Of a DNA stretch of 64,000 bases, positions 17,480 through 27,693 are shown piece by piece; the stretch's first letter is position 1, and every line of letters starts with the position of its first letter. The notes under the pieces were generated by a model. It was not told where the DNA came from and searched no databases. It saw nothing but the letters and a program-made list of their open reading frames with translations. The position numbers and the translations under genes were made by a program. The DNA is from Paenibacillus sp. PL2-23 (GTDB lineage: Bacteria > Bacillota > Bacilli > Paenibacillales > Paenibacillaceae): assembly GCF_040834005.1 (NCBI RefSeq), contig NZ_CP162129.1, positions 7,501 to 71,500 on the forward strand, written 5' to 3'.

Positions 17480-18418
17480 CTAAGCTTTAGCCAGGTGCGA
17501 TTGCAGAAACCATTCATATGCTTGTTTAATACCTACTTCTAATGCAGTGGATGATTTCCACCCAAGATTGTTTAGCTTGGATACATCCACCAGCTTTCTT
17601 GGCGTTCCATCGGGTTTGGAGGTGTTAAATGTAATAGCTCCTTCAAAACCAACTGTGCTGCTGACCAACTCTGCCAGCTCTTTTATCGAGATATCTGAAC
17701 CGACGCCAATGTTTACGATTTCATCACTTTCATAATGATTCATGAGATACACGCACGCATCGGCAAGGTCATCGGAATATAGAAATTCTCGTCTTGGCGT
17801 TCCCGTCCCCCATACTTCTACGAATTCTGCATTCGCTTGCTTTGCTTCATGAAACTTACGAATGAGAGCCGGCAGTACATGGGATGACTGTAGGTCAAAG
17901 TTATCGTTAGGTCCGTATAAGTTCGTTGGCATTACGGAGATATACTTGGTGCCATATTGACGATTGTAGGATTGACACATCTTTATACCTGCAATTTTGG
18001 CGATGGCATAGGGTTCATTCGTCGGCTCTAGCTCGCCTGTAAGCAAATATTCTTCCTTCATCGGCTGTGGTGCAAACTTTGGATAGATGCATGTGCTTCC
18101 CAGGAACAATAGCTTTTTGACACCGTTTCTGTAAGCAGCATCGATAATATTATTCTGAATCATGAGATTATCACGAATGAAGTCCGCAGGATATGTGTTA
18201 TTGGCAACTATGCCACCAACCTTAGCGGCAGCTAAGAACACATACTCGGGTTGCTCCATTGAGAAGAATTTCTCGACTTCTAACTGGTTGCGAAGGTCCA
18301 GCTCGGCGCTGGTCCGATAGATGAGATTCGTGTATCCTTCTTGTTCTAATCTTCTATTTATAGCCGAACCCACCAATCCGCGGTGACCGGCAATATATAT
18401 TTTTGAATGAAATTTCAT
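17480..18418 (-). CDS. fcl: GDP-L-fucose synthase
   Basis: 312 aa, full length. The Rossmann motif is [14 protein letters not shown] and the catalytic motif is [21 protein letters not shown] with Tyr and Lys. It also has the family markers [13 protein letters not shown] and [12 protein letters not shown]. It carries out 3,5-epimerisation and 4-reduction of GDP-4-keto-6-deoxymannose. Together with ManC and Gmd it indicates L-fucose in the exopolysaccharide. Confidence 0.96.
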   Translation of the reverse strand: MKFHSKIYIAGHRGLVGSAINRRLEQEGYTNLIYRTSAELDLRNQLEVEKFFSMEQPEYVFLAAAKVGGIVANNTYPADFIRDNLMIQNNIIDAAYRNGVKKLLFLGSTCIYPKFAPQPMKEEYLLTGELEPTNEPYAIAKIAGIKMCQSYNRQYGTKYISVMPTNLYGPNDNFDLQSSHVLPALIRKFHEAKQANAEFVEVWGTGTPRREFLYSDDLADACVYLMNHYESDEIVNIGVGSDISIKELAELVSSTVGFEGAITFNTSKPDGTPRKLVDVSKLNNLGWKSSTALEVGIKQAYEWFLQSHLAKA

Positions 18419-18437
18419 CCTTTAAATCTCCTTAGTT

Positions 18438-19139
18438 TTAGTAGGCGTTATTCGACTTCAGCATAACCTTAACAGTTTGTAGTATTAACCTCACATCTAG
18501 CGAAATGCTTCTATTTTGTATGTACTCCAAATCTAACTCCACCATTTGTCTAAAACTAAGATCATTACGCCCACTTACTTGCCACAAGCCTGTACAGCCC
18601 GGTGTTACACGCAGACGCTGTTTGTCGTAGCTGGTATATTCAGCAACCTCTCTTGGAAGTGGCGGACGCGGTCCAACAAGCGACATCTCTCCAATGAAGA
18701 CATTCCATAACTGAGGAAGCTCATCTATACTTGTCCGCCGAATAAATCGACCAACCGTTGTAATCCGCGGGTCTTCCTTCATCTTAAACATTGCACCTTC
18801 AATTTCGTTCTGATCCAGCAGACTATCAAGCAGCTTCTCTGCGTTCGGAACCATTGATCGAAACTTATACATCTTGAACTGTACTTCCTTCTTACCGACT
18901 CTCATCTGATAGAAGAATACAGGAGCTGTCGGATTCTCAAGTTTGATCAGAATTGAAATAATTAAAAAAAGAGGTGACAGTACGATAAGTCCAAGTCCTG
19001 CCCCCACAACATCCATTGCTCTTTTAACCATGAGGTATCCACGCCTGCTGCGTTTTTTGATGGCTATAGCATTTTTATTGTATATAGGTTCCCCTTCTAG
19101 TACCGCTTCCACTTGATTACGAAGTGGGTTAGGCGCCAT
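18438..19139 (-). CDS. Initiating undecaprenyl-phosphate sugar-1-phosphate transferase
   Basis: 233 aa. This is a short member of the bacterial sugar transferase family with a single N-terminal membrane helix (MDVVGAGLGLIVLSPLFLIISILI). The catalytic block includes MYKFRSMV, RRTSIDELPQLWNVFIGEMSLVGPRPPL and TPGCTGLWQVSGR. It starts repeat-unit synthesis by moving a hexose-1-phosphate from a UDP sugar to the lipid carrier. It lacks the large multi-helix N-terminal region of WbaP/WcaJ and so resembles PglC/EpsL-sized enzymes. Confidence 0.9.
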   Translation of the reverse strand: MAPNPLRNQVEAVLEGEPIYNKNAIAIKKRSRRGYLMVKRAMDVVGAGLGLIVLSPLFLIISILIKLENPTAPVFFYQMRVGKKEVQFKMYKFRSMVPNAEKLLDSLLDQNEIEGAMFKMKEDPRITTVGRFIRRTSIDELPQLWNVFIGEMSLVGPRPPLPREVAEYTSYDKQRLRVTPGCTGLWQVSGRNDLSFRQMVELDLEYIQNRSISLDVRLILQTVKVMLKSNNAY

Positions 19140-19169
19140 ATTCCTTCACCTCTACGCTATTTAATAGTA

Positions 19170-20048
19170 TTATTTAATGAGTTCACGTTCTACCAGCTCT
19201 TGCATAGCCGAGAGTAAGGGAAGTCTGAGTTCTTCATTATGTAATGCAAAGTCTAATGTTGTTTTGATGAACCCTAGCTTCTCCCCTACATCGTAACGGG
19301 TTCCTTCGAATGCATAAGCGTAAGTGCCTTTATGTACGTTTAAATGTTGAATAGCGTCTGTTAGTTGAATCTCACCACCGGCCCCAACCTCTTGACGTTT
19401 CAAATACTGGAAGATGTCCGGTGTCAGAATATACCGACCCATAATGGCTAGGTTTGATGGAGCGGTTCCCTGCTTAGGCTTCTCAACTAATCGGTTAATA
19501 GTAAATAGAGCACTTTCACTCGGGACCACATCTACTATGCCATATCGCTCAGTTTCTTCTATTGGAACAGGTTTTACACCAATAATAGATTTCTGATGTT
19601 GATCGAATTGCTGAATGAGCTGCTTCGTACAAGGAACTTCTGCGCGAACAATATCATCGCCAAGCAGCACTGCGAACGGCTCGTTCCCTATGAAGTTGCG
19701 CGCACACCACACGGCATGTCCTAGACCGCGTGCTTCCTTCTGGCGGATATAATGTATATCCACTCGTGAGGATCTCTGCACTTCTTCTAGTAGACCCAGT
19801 TTTCCTTTACTCAACAAATTATGTTCCAATTCAAACGCACTATCAAAATGATCTTCAATAGCACGCTTGCCCTTGCCTGTGACAATTATGATATCTTCAA
19901 TACCCGACTCTATTGCTTCTTCAACAATGTATTGAATGGTCGGCTTATCGACGATAGGCAGCATTTCCTTCGGCATTGCTTTGGTCGCAGGCAGAAAACG
20001 AGTGCCTAAACCCGCCGCAGGAATAATGGCTTTTTTCACTTTAATCAT
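19170..20048 (-). CDS. galU: UTP-glucose-1-phosphate uridylyltransferase
   Basis: About 292 aa from ATG 20048; AAGGAG is eight bases upstream, whereas the ATG at 20054 overlaps that site too closely. Signature sequences are [34 protein letters not shown] and LGDDIV. It makes UDP-glucose, which feeds Ugd and probably the initiating transferase. It is the first enzyme gene after the structured leader at 20120-20326. Confidence 0.94.
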   Translation of the reverse strand: MIKVKKAIIPAAGLGTRFLPATKAMPKEMLPIVDKPTIQYIVEEAIESGIEDIIIVTGKGKRAIEDHFDSAFELEHNLLSKGKLGLLEEVQRSSRVDIHYIRQKEARGLGHAVWCARNFIGNEPFAVLLGDDIVRAEVPCTKQLIQQFDQHQKSIIGVKPVPIEETERYGIVDVVPSESALFTINRLVEKPKQGTAPSNLAIMGRYILTPDIFQYLKRQEVGAGGEIQLTDAIQHLNVHKGTYAYAFEGTRYDVGEKLGFIKTTLDFALHNEELRLPLLSAMQELVERELIK

Positions 20049-20125
20049 CCTCATTACTCCTTTACTATTTTCTAATATATTGATTAATCAAATCCTGTAA
20101 ATATTGAATGTATAGGTAGATAAAG

Positions 20126-20158
20126 TATCCACTCTTCCAGAAGACGGAAAAGTGGATA
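20126..20158 (-). terminator. Hairpin ahead of galU, possible internal terminator
   Basis: TATCCACT (20158-20151 on the minus strand) pairs with AGTGGATA (20133-20126), and the adjoining TTTCC/GGAAG extends the stem. The sequence after it (CTTTATC) is only mildly U-rich. It follows the EAR-like leader and is the kind of hairpin an antitermination element would let RNA polymerase pass. Confidence 0.35.
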
Positions 20159-20185
20159 GTTTGTCCATCTATTAATATAAATAAT

Positions 20186-20325
20186 ATGGGGCATTTAACC
20201 CCACCTCACATCACACTAACGGCAATAAATGCCTAAGGTTACCATAACCCACAGCGTGACCGAGTGTCTGGAATGATAAAGGTACACCAGACATTACCTA
20301 CTTGAGCAGAGATCAACTGCTGTCT
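20186..20325 (-). ncRNA. EAR-like structured leader inside the exopolysaccharide operon
   Basis: The 272-base gap between cpsD and galU is dense with short perfect stems on the minus strand: AGCAG/CTGCT (20321-20305), GTCTGG/CCAGAC (20292-20266), GGTTA-tgg-TAACC (20249-20237), GGCA-tttat-TGCC (20233-20221) and GGGG/CCCC (20202-20188). In Bacillus the EAR antitermination RNA lies at the same place, after the tyrosine kinase gene epsB. Position and multi-stem form support the call; I cannot align it to the EAR model from memory. Confidence 0.5.
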
Positions 20326-20326
20326 A

Positions 20327-21016
20327 TTATTCCTGTGATCCATAATAATAGTAATAGGCTTCTTCGCTTGCCTTCCGCTTGACGTTATTAAGCACCACAC
20401 CCAGAATACGAGCGTTGACGTGCTCCAGGTGTTGGATCGCCTTCTTGGCGAGATCCCTCTTCACTCTGCCTTGATCAACGACTAGAATGGCCCCGTCGCA
20501 TTTGGTTGCAATAATCTGAGCATCCGTAACCGCCAGCAATGGTGGAGTATCTATTAGAATGAGATCATACCAGCCCTTAAGCTCCTCCAGCAGCTCAACC
20601 ATTCTCTTCGATCCTACCATCTCTGCTGGATTGGGAGGAATGACGCCTGCTGTCAGAATGTCCATATTCGATAGGCTCGAGTTTTGAATGGCATCCTCAA
20701 TCTTACACTGCTTAGATAAGACAGAGGAGAGACCGAATCGATTGCTCAAGGAGAAGGTATGATGCGCCGTTGGCTTGCGCAGGTCCGCATCGATGAGCAG
20801 TACCTTCCGGTCTGTCTGCGCATAAGTGATGGCAAGGTTGGTAATTGTCGTAGATTTGCCTTCGCCGGGTCCGGCAGAGGTTACCATAATGACCTGAAGC
20901 TGCTCATCAATGGAGGAGTACTCAATATTGGTTCTGAGTGCCCTGAAGGATTCCGATATCGGCGATTTGGGATTCGTTAGCGTAATCAGCTGGCGTTTAT
21001 TTTTCAATCGAGACAC
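20327..21016 (-). CDS. cpsD: CpsD/YwqD-type bacterial tyrosine kinase
   Basis: 229 aa. BY-kinase motifs are visible in order: Walker A in TSAGPGEGKSTT, Walker A' in LLIDADLRKPT, Walker B in LILIDTPPLL, and a tyrosine cluster EAYYYYYG at the C-terminus that is autophosphorylated. The kinase controls polymer length and export with its membrane partner CpsC, whose gene overlaps its start by 20 bases. The phosphatase encoded at 24161 would reset it. Confidence 0.94.
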   Translation of the reverse strand: MSRLKNKRQLITLTNPKSPISESFRALRTNIEYSSIDEQLQVIMVTSAGPGEGKSTTITNLAITYAQTDRKVLLIDADLRKPTAHHTFSLSNRFGLSSVLSKQCKIEDAIQNSSLSNMDILTAGVIPPNPAEMVGSKRMVELLEELKGWYDLILIDTPPLLAVTDAQIIATKCDGAILVVDQGRVKRDLAKKAIQHLEHVNARILGVVLNNVKRKASEEAYYYYYGSQE

Positions 21017-21770
21017 GCTCTATTTCTCCCCCTTTGTAAGTGTGAACTGCTTTCTTGGGTTGGTATTCGCCGGAACGAGCCTCCTCTGGGGATATCTTAG
21101 AGATCATGGCCAGTGTGGGCTGGCCTAAGTATTCCAATACATCTGCTTCTGTCTTAATGGTGTCGTCCAAGTATTCCATCAGGAATACGACGCCGACTGC
21201 TACCATCAGTGACACTACAAAAGCAATGGCAATGTTAAGCGGCACATTCGGTGATATAGGACTAGGCGATGCCTCGACGTCCGCCAAGTTCAATATGGTG
21301 ACATTCTCCACCTTGAATATGTGCTGGATCTCTTCTTGGAATACAATCGACACCGCGTTAACTGTCTCCGCTGCTTTGCGATAATCTACATCCTGTACCT
21401 GCAGAGTCATGACCTGCGTGTTATTAACTGAGCTTACACCGATCTTGCGGGCTAGCTGCTCTGCCGTAAAGCCTAGCTCTGGATATCTTGAAGCTACCTG
21501 ATCCAGAATCGCCGGCGTTTTCATAATCTCTTTGTACGTATCAATCATGCGAATATTGGTGTTAATCTGATTCAGGTCGAGCTGGCCTGTGGCAAGCTGG
21601 TTCGAGGTTTGATTCACGATTATTTTGGTAGAGGCTTCATACAACTTATCCTTCAGGAATAGACTGAATGCCGCTGCTGCTGCTGAACAAATAAGTACAA
21701 ATACGAGAATCAGAGCCAATCTCTTACGAAGTATAATCATATACTGACGCAAATCCAGTTCGTTAGTCAC
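20997..21770 (-). CDS. cpsC: CpsC/YwqC-type Wzz chain-length determinant and kinase activator
   Basis: About 257 aa from GTG 21770, which GGAGG precedes; the frame stays open 14 codons further without a ribosome site. A first transmembrane helix (LALILVFVLICSAAAAAFSLFL) and a second one (LNIAIAFVVSLMVAVGVVFL) frame an outside Wzz domain. The cytoplasmic C-terminus after DDTIKTEADV should bind and activate CpsD. It is the first gene of the exopolysaccharide operon proper, after the S-layer terminator. Confidence 0.92.
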   Translation of the reverse strand: MTNELDLRQYMIILRKRLALILVFVLICSAAAAAFSLFLKDKLYEASTKIIVNQTSNQLATGQLDLNQINTNIRMIDTYKEIMKTPAILDQVASRYPELGFTAEQLARKIGVSSVNNTQVMTLQVQDVDYRKAAETVNAVSIVFQEEIQHIFKVENVTILNLADVEASPSPISPNVPLNIAIAFVVSLMVAVGVVFLMEYLDDTIKTEADVLEYLGQPTLAMISKISPEEARSGEYQPKKAVHTYKGGEIERVSIEK

Positions 21771-21877
21771 CCTGCTATTCCTCCAATGGACATAGTCTCT
21801 TATCTGATACACATGCCTTATGCACTACGCCCTTCTTACATAATAACCGAAAATTCTCCCGATTACGACAGTTGTTT

Positions 21878-21915
21878 AAAAATCTTCCTCCCATCTACAT
21901 GAGAGGAAGATTCTT
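21878..21915 (-). terminator. Rho-independent terminator after the S-layer gene
   Basis: On the minus strand AATCTTCCTC (21912-21903) pairs perfectly with GAGGAAGATT (21890-21881) across a 12-base loop and is followed by a short T run. It separates the abundant S-layer transcript from cpsC. Confidence 0.85.
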
Positions 21916-21934
21916 GCAATGCTATAACTAAGTT

Positions 21935-24049
21935 TTAAAGAGCCTGAAATGCACGATGGATAATAACGGCCGCTTGCGCGCGTGTCGCGTTGTCATTCGG
22001 CGCGAACTTGCCGTCGTAGCCTTGCACAATCTTGTAAGCCGCCGCGAATGCTACGCCTGCTTGCAGCGAAGCGTTGATGTCGGAGGCGTCGGAGAATGCT
22101 GCCAGCGCGCCCTCCACATCGGAGACATCCTTCAGGCCTTGCACCTTCAGCGCGCGAGCGATCATGGTCGCCATCTCGGCGCGTGTAATAGAAGCGTTCG
22201 GATCGAACTTCGTTGCGGAACGTCCGTTAATAATACCTTGCTCAGCTGCAGCCGCCACATAAGGAGCGAACCAGTCGCCAGCCTTCACGTCAGCGAAGGA
22301 TTCCTTCGCGCTGCCGTTCTCCAGATCAAGAGCGCGTATCAGCATCTTCGCGAATTCCGCGCGCGTCACGTTAGCGCTTGGGTCGAATACGCCCTCAGCC
22401 TTGCCGTTGATTGCGCCCTTGGCTGCTACCACATCAATGGAGCGGCCCGCCCATGCTTCCACGCTTGCTACGTCCCCGAACTCCACTTTGTTCTCCACAA
22501 CAACGTAGGAGGAGAAGGTGTCGCGGGATTCCGTGATAAAGCCGCCGCCTACGCGTCCGCCATGGATTTCGAGCTTGCCATCAATGATCTTGGCCAGGGT
22601 CAATAGCTCCTCATCAAGGCCGTTGGTGTCACCAAGAGGAATCTGCAAGACAACCGACTTGTCGAAGCTTGTAGTGGACTTGCCGTCAATGGCCAGGTTG
22701 AAATCATAGACATCGGACGCTGCTGGCAATCCGCCAGTCGTCTCTTCTGACGCCTTGGACGTGTCGATCGTGAAGTCGATTGTGCCCGAGAATGTGCCGC
22801 CAACCGGCAGGTCTACTGTCAGCTCGCCGACTTTCAGCGATACCGCGTCCAGACCGGCAGCGATCGCTTGGTCGACAATCTTGGCCGACAGACCGATTGC
22901 GACGCTATTCACTGTTACGTTGCCCAGATTGATGGTCACCTTCACCTTGGCGCCCATGTCGCCGCCAAGCTCCTTAAGCGCTTTAACCGCTTCGCCAATA
23001 CCCGCGATTGCAGATACGGCCGCGTTCTCGTCCAGCTGCAGAGTCGCTTTGCCGTTCGCTACCGCTACCGTATTCTGCAATACGGACAGCTTGCTCACAA
23101 CAGCCTTCGTCTCCTTCACGGCTTCAGCGATCAATGCCGCTTTCTCTTCGCCGGATGCGTTCGCCAGCTTGTCCTTCAACGCGTTCAGCTTGCCTTGAAG
23201 CTCCTTTACTTCTGCAGGGATGGTTACAGTAACATCAGGGGACGATCCTCCGCCAATTGGAGGAGGCGTTGTCGGTGTCATAGACAAATATGCGCTGTAC
23301 AGAGCAAGTGCTGCATTTTCGAATTTCAAATTGTCATTTACTTCTGTCTTAAGAGCGGACAATGCGCCGGCTACATCCTCTGTTGTCACATCGTAGTTCA
23401 GAAACACCGTCTCCAGTGGGTTGCTGTTATCTGGGATAGCAGCTAATGCGTCCTCCATAAGCGTATTAAAGCCTTCAGCATTCGTAAGCAATGCTTTCAG
23501 CTCCAGCAGCGTCTTGGACTTCAGAATATTCATCGCTTCCTCTTGAACAAGCAGGAAGTAGTCTACGATATGATCGATAGTAAGAGTGCTTACTCCAACA
23601 GCCGCAGCATATTCATTAAGCTCTTCGCCGTAGGCAGCTCGAAGCGCTTCGAGATCTGTCAGGTTAGGATCATAAGCCATGCCCATGGCATCAATAAAAA
23701 GCTCCTGCAGTCTTTGCTCTTTCTCCTCTTGCTCTCCCGGTTCCACGTTGGTCATAAGCTTATCGACAAAAGGCTGTGCGATTGCAGCTTTCTGCGAATT
23801 CGACAGGTTATTGATCACTGTACGAAGAGCTTGAACCTCGTCTAGTCCCCCTGTGGCAATTAGCGCATTACGAAGTTGAGTAACTTTAGTGGTTACTGTG
23901 GTATTCGGGAATGAAGCAGTCGCATAAGCGACTCCACTTATGCCCAGCTTCTCGCCAAGGCCTTTGCTGCTGAGCGGAATGCCTGCGAATGCGGACATCG
24001 CTACGCTTGCAGCAACAGTTGTTACAGCTAGCTTCTTAGATAATTTCAC
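21935..24049 (-). CDS. SLH-domain cell-surface protein
   Basis: 704 aa from GTG 24049 with GAGGTGAG just upstream. Residues 1-42 form a long signal peptide. The N-terminal half is helical and unassigned; the middle (about 300-530) is rich in beta segments with Val/Gly/Lys. The last 160 residues contain three SLH repeats (GVFDPSANVTRAEFAKML, TKFDPNASITRAEMATMI, GKFAPNDNATRAQAAVII), which bind secondary cell-wall polysaccharide. It lies between the phosphatase and the kinase of the exopolysaccharide regulator. Its own terminator suggests strong separate expression. Confidence 0.88.
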   Translation of the reverse strand: MKLSKKLAVTTVAASVAMSAFAGIPLSSKGLGEKLGISGVAYATASFPNTTVTTKVTQLRNALIATGGLDEVQALRTVINNLSNSQKAAIAQPFVDKLMTNVEPGEQEEKEQRLQELFIDAMGMAYDPNLTDLEALRAAYGEELNEYAAAVGVSTLTIDHIVDYFLLVQEEAMNILKSKTLLELKALLTNAEGFNTLMEDALAAIPDNSNPLETVFLNYDVTTEDVAGALSALKTEVNDNLKFENAALALYSAYLSMTPTTPPPIGGGSSPDVTVTIPAEVKELQGKLNALKDKLANASGEEKAALIAEAVKETKAVVSKLSVLQNTVAVANGKATLQLDENAAVSAIAGIGEAVKALKELGGDMGAKVKVTINLGNVTVNSVAIGLSAKIVDQAIAAGLDAVSLKVGELTVDLPVGGTFSGTIDFTIDTSKASEETTGGLPAASDVYDFNLAIDGKSTTSFDKSVVLQIPLGDTNGLDEELLTLAKIIDGKLEIHGGRVGGGFITESRDTFSSYVVVENKVEFGDVASVEAWAGRSIDVVAAKGAINGKAEGVFDPSANVTRAEFAKMLIRALDLENGSAKESFADVKAGDWFAPYVAAAAEQGIINGRSATKFDPNASITRAEMATMIARALKVQGLKDVSDVEGALAAFSDASDINASLQAGVAFAAAYKIVQGYDGKFAPNDNATRAQAAVIIHRAFQAL

Positions 24050-24160
24050 TTTCTCTCACCTCTAATGAATATTTGATAGGTCACTCATTGCTAGAATGAA
24101 TGCCAGAAAACCCTTGATCGTATGTAAAATATAATGTCGTTCGTCATGATGCCTCATCGG

Positions 24161-24946
24161 TCACTTCCTCAGTAAGCCGGAGAACAGCTTCCGGAGCACG
24201 CCGCCGCCCGGTACCGGCAGACTGGGCATCGCGCCTAACGCCCGATTCGCGAGAATGGCTTCAGCGTTGCCCTTCAGGTATCCGCTCCACTCTGCTCCCA
24301 TCGACTGCTCGATGGACGCGTAAGCCTCGCTTAGGCGAAACCCCCGGCGATCGGGATGATGGGCGTCCGAGGAAACGATGTGAATGCTGCCCTGCCGCAG
24401 CAGCTTCCATGCGGATTGCTCGATGCGCTTGCCGAAGCCGCCCAGCAAGGAGTGAGTCGTCACCTGGCCAATCGCGCCAAGCTCTACCAGCTCCGCCAGC
24501 CTCTCCGGGTGCTGCACGACCTCCGCATTACGCTCGGGATGGGCGATAACCGGCACAAGCCCCAGTACAGCCAGCTCATGCATCAGCTCCTCCATACCTT
24601 GCGGTATGCTGGAGGATGGCATCTCCAGCAGGATGTAACGGGAGCCTGCCAGCGTCAGCAGCTCCTCACGCCGCCAGGCGTCCAGCAAATCGTCATGAAC
24701 ACGAATTTCCTGGCCTGCAGCTACAGCAACTTCAATCCCTGCCAGCTCCAGCTTGCGGTTCATCTCTTCGACAAGCCTGCGGACATCGCTGGCTGGATTC
24801 AGATATCGGCCGTTGGCGTGATGGGGCGTGGCCATAAGGGTTCGGATGCCGTCCGCGGCGGCGGCGCGAGCCAGCGCCAGCGCTTCGTCGTCATGGGCTG
24901 AGCCATCATCTATGCCTGGCAGAATATGCGTATGAATATCGATCAT
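24161..24946 (-). CDS. ywqE: CpsB/YwqE-type PHP-family tyrosine phosphatase
   Basis: 261 aa. Metal-binding motifs of the PHP fold are MIDIHTHILPGIDDGS at the N-terminus, ATPHHANG, IAHPERNAEV and HIVSSDAHHPDRRG. Proteins of this type are manganese-dependent phosphatases that dephosphorylate the tyrosine cluster of CpsD kinases. It is separated from cpsC and cpsD by the SLH gene. A probable promoter lies at 25070-25099. Confidence 0.92.
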   Translation of the reverse strand: MIDIHTHILPGIDDGSAHDDEALALARAAAADGIRTLMATPHHANGRYLNPASDVRRLVEEMNRKLELAGIEVAVAAGQEIRVHDDLLDAWRREELLTLAGSRYILLEMPSSSIPQGMEELMHELAVLGLVPVIAHPERNAEVVQHPERLAELVELGAIGQVTTHSLLGGFGKRIEQSAWKLLRQGSIHIVSSDAHHPDRRGFRLSEAYASIEQSMGAEWSGYLKGNAEAILANRALGAMPSLPVPGGGVLRKLFSGLLRK

Positions 24947-25069
24947 GGCTGCCTTCTCCCCCTGTCCAATCGCCTAGCAGAATCGCTGCGGATATGCTCG
25001 TATGCCTACGACTCGAAACTCTATTAAATACGATAGATAACGAGACTATGAGACTTTCATAGCTTTTTC

Positions 25070-25099
25070 ATTATATCCCACTATTTCCTTGGTGGTAAA
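25070..25099 (-). promoter_or_regulatory. Probable promoter upstream of the tyrosine phosphatase gene
   Basis: TTTACC (25099-25094) and TATAAT (25075-25070) are 18 bases apart on the minus strand, about 125 bases before the ywqE start. The rest of 24947-25260 is AT-rich and holds no gene that I can support. Confidence 0.5.
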
Positions 25100-25261
25100 G
25101 CCATTTCCTGTAAATTGTAGCAAATTTCAAATCTTTTCGTCGAACTTGTTCAGATTTTGTTCAGTATTATCGAATGGTTGCGCTTTCTACTATATAGACC
25201 TTTCTAAAGCTCTAATGGTTGCACCCTTAACAGAAAATTAATATAGAGTGCCATTAGGCAA

Positions 25262-25302
25262 AAATAAAGCACCCGACCCCCAAATCCGGGATCGGATGCC
25301 TG
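25262..25302 (-). terminator. Rho-independent terminator after lysS
   Basis: GCATCCGATCCC pairs with GGGGGTCGGGTGC around a short loop on the minus strand, followed by TTTATTTTT. It lies 24 bases past the lysS stop and ends the greA-lysS transcript. Confidence 0.9.
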
Positions 25303-25325
25303 TGTCTGAAAGGCTTGTGCCGCCT

Positions 25326-26846
<1,521 letters not shown>

Positions 26847-26884
26847 TCATCTCCTTGACGCTGCTCACGCAATGCTTCAATAAC

Positions 26885-26918
26885 GTTCAAAAAGCTTCCC
26901 GCAAGGAAGCTTCTGAAC
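26885..26918 (-). terminator. Hairpin terminator/attenuator between greA and lysS
   Basis: AAGCTTCC-TTGC-GGGAAGCTT followed by TTTTGAAC on the minus strand, with outer GTTCA/TGAAC pairing. It lies shortly after the greA stop and could reduce read-through into lysS. Confidence 0.7.
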
Positions 26919-26934
26919 ACGTGAATAGCGAACC

Positions 26935-27411
26935 TTATTTTTTGATATCGACAATCTTATATTGAATAATGCCGGCCGGAACGTTCACTTCCACTGTCGC
27001 GCCCTTCTTCTTGCCTAGAATGGCCTTGCCGACGGGGCTTTCATTCGAAATCTTGTTCTGCAGCGGATCGGATTCCGCTGTGCCGACGATCGCGTATTCC
27101 ATCGTGTCGCCGAACTCCAGATCCTCGACGGTTACAATGGAGCCGATGCTGACGGTGTCCACGTCAATCTCGTCATTGTTAATAATGCGCGCATTGCGAA
27201 GCATCTTCTCGAGCGTAATGATGCGGCCCTCGATGAACGCCTGCTCGTTCTTCGCGTCCTCATATTCAGAGTTTTCGCTAATATCGCCATATCCGATGGC
27301 TACCTTAATCCGCTCGGCGACTTCACGACGTTTGACCGACTTGAGATTCTCCAGCTCCTCCTCGAGCTTCTTCAAACCCTCTTGAGTCAGAATGATTTGT
27401 TTATCGTTCAT
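26935..27411 (-). CDS. greA: Transcription elongation factor GreA
   Basis: 158 aa. The N-terminal coiled coil ([22 protein letters not shown]) carries the acidic tip sequence [18 protein letters not shown]. The C-terminal FKBP-like domain has [25 protein letters not shown]. It rescues backtracked RNA polymerase by stimulating transcript cleavage. A near-consensus promoter lies at 27548-27576. Confidence 0.97.
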   Translation of the reverse strand: MNDKQIILTQEGLKKLEEELENLKSVKRREVAERIKVAIGYGDISENSEYEDAKNEQAFIEGRIITLEKMLRNARIINNDEIDVDTVSIGSIVTVEDLEFGDTMEYAIVGTAESDPLQNKISNESPVGKAILGKKKGATVEVNVPAGIIQYKIVDIKK

Positions 27412-27547
27412 CTTACCGATTCTCCTGTCGTGTGACTAATTTTCATACGTTGTATGAATTCACTGGTAATTAATATATTACGCATGAAGACCTTCATACC
27501 TGTCTGTGCATGGTTGCTGTTGATGTGCTGTTAGATTATATTGCACG

Positions 27548-27576
27548 ATTATATTGCAAGGTATCCCGATTGTCAA
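27548..27576 (-). promoter_or_regulatory. Sigma-A promoter of greA-lysS
   Basis: TTGACA (27576-27571) and TATAAT (27553-27548) are 17 bases apart on the minus strand, a consensus match. A second CAATATAATC copy follows immediately. Confidence 0.85.
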
Positions 27577-27629
27577 TCAAAGCCAAGCCCCCGCATGTAA
27601 CCGTTATAAGTCCTCTATATAAAAGGAAA

Positions 27630-27672
27630 GACAGCGGCAGGCGGTTATTGTCGACCACTGTCGAATAACCGC
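27630..27672 (-). terminator. Probable terminator after dusB
   Basis: GCGGTTATT (27672-27664) pairs with AATAACCGC (27649-27641), with a further CGAC/GTCG pairing inside. Downstream is CTGTCTTTCCTTTT, so the U-rich tract is offset by about ten bases. It lies just beyond the dusB stop and before the greA promoter. Confidence 0.6.
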
Positions 27673-27693
27673 GCGCGTGTCTTGTTGGCATCG

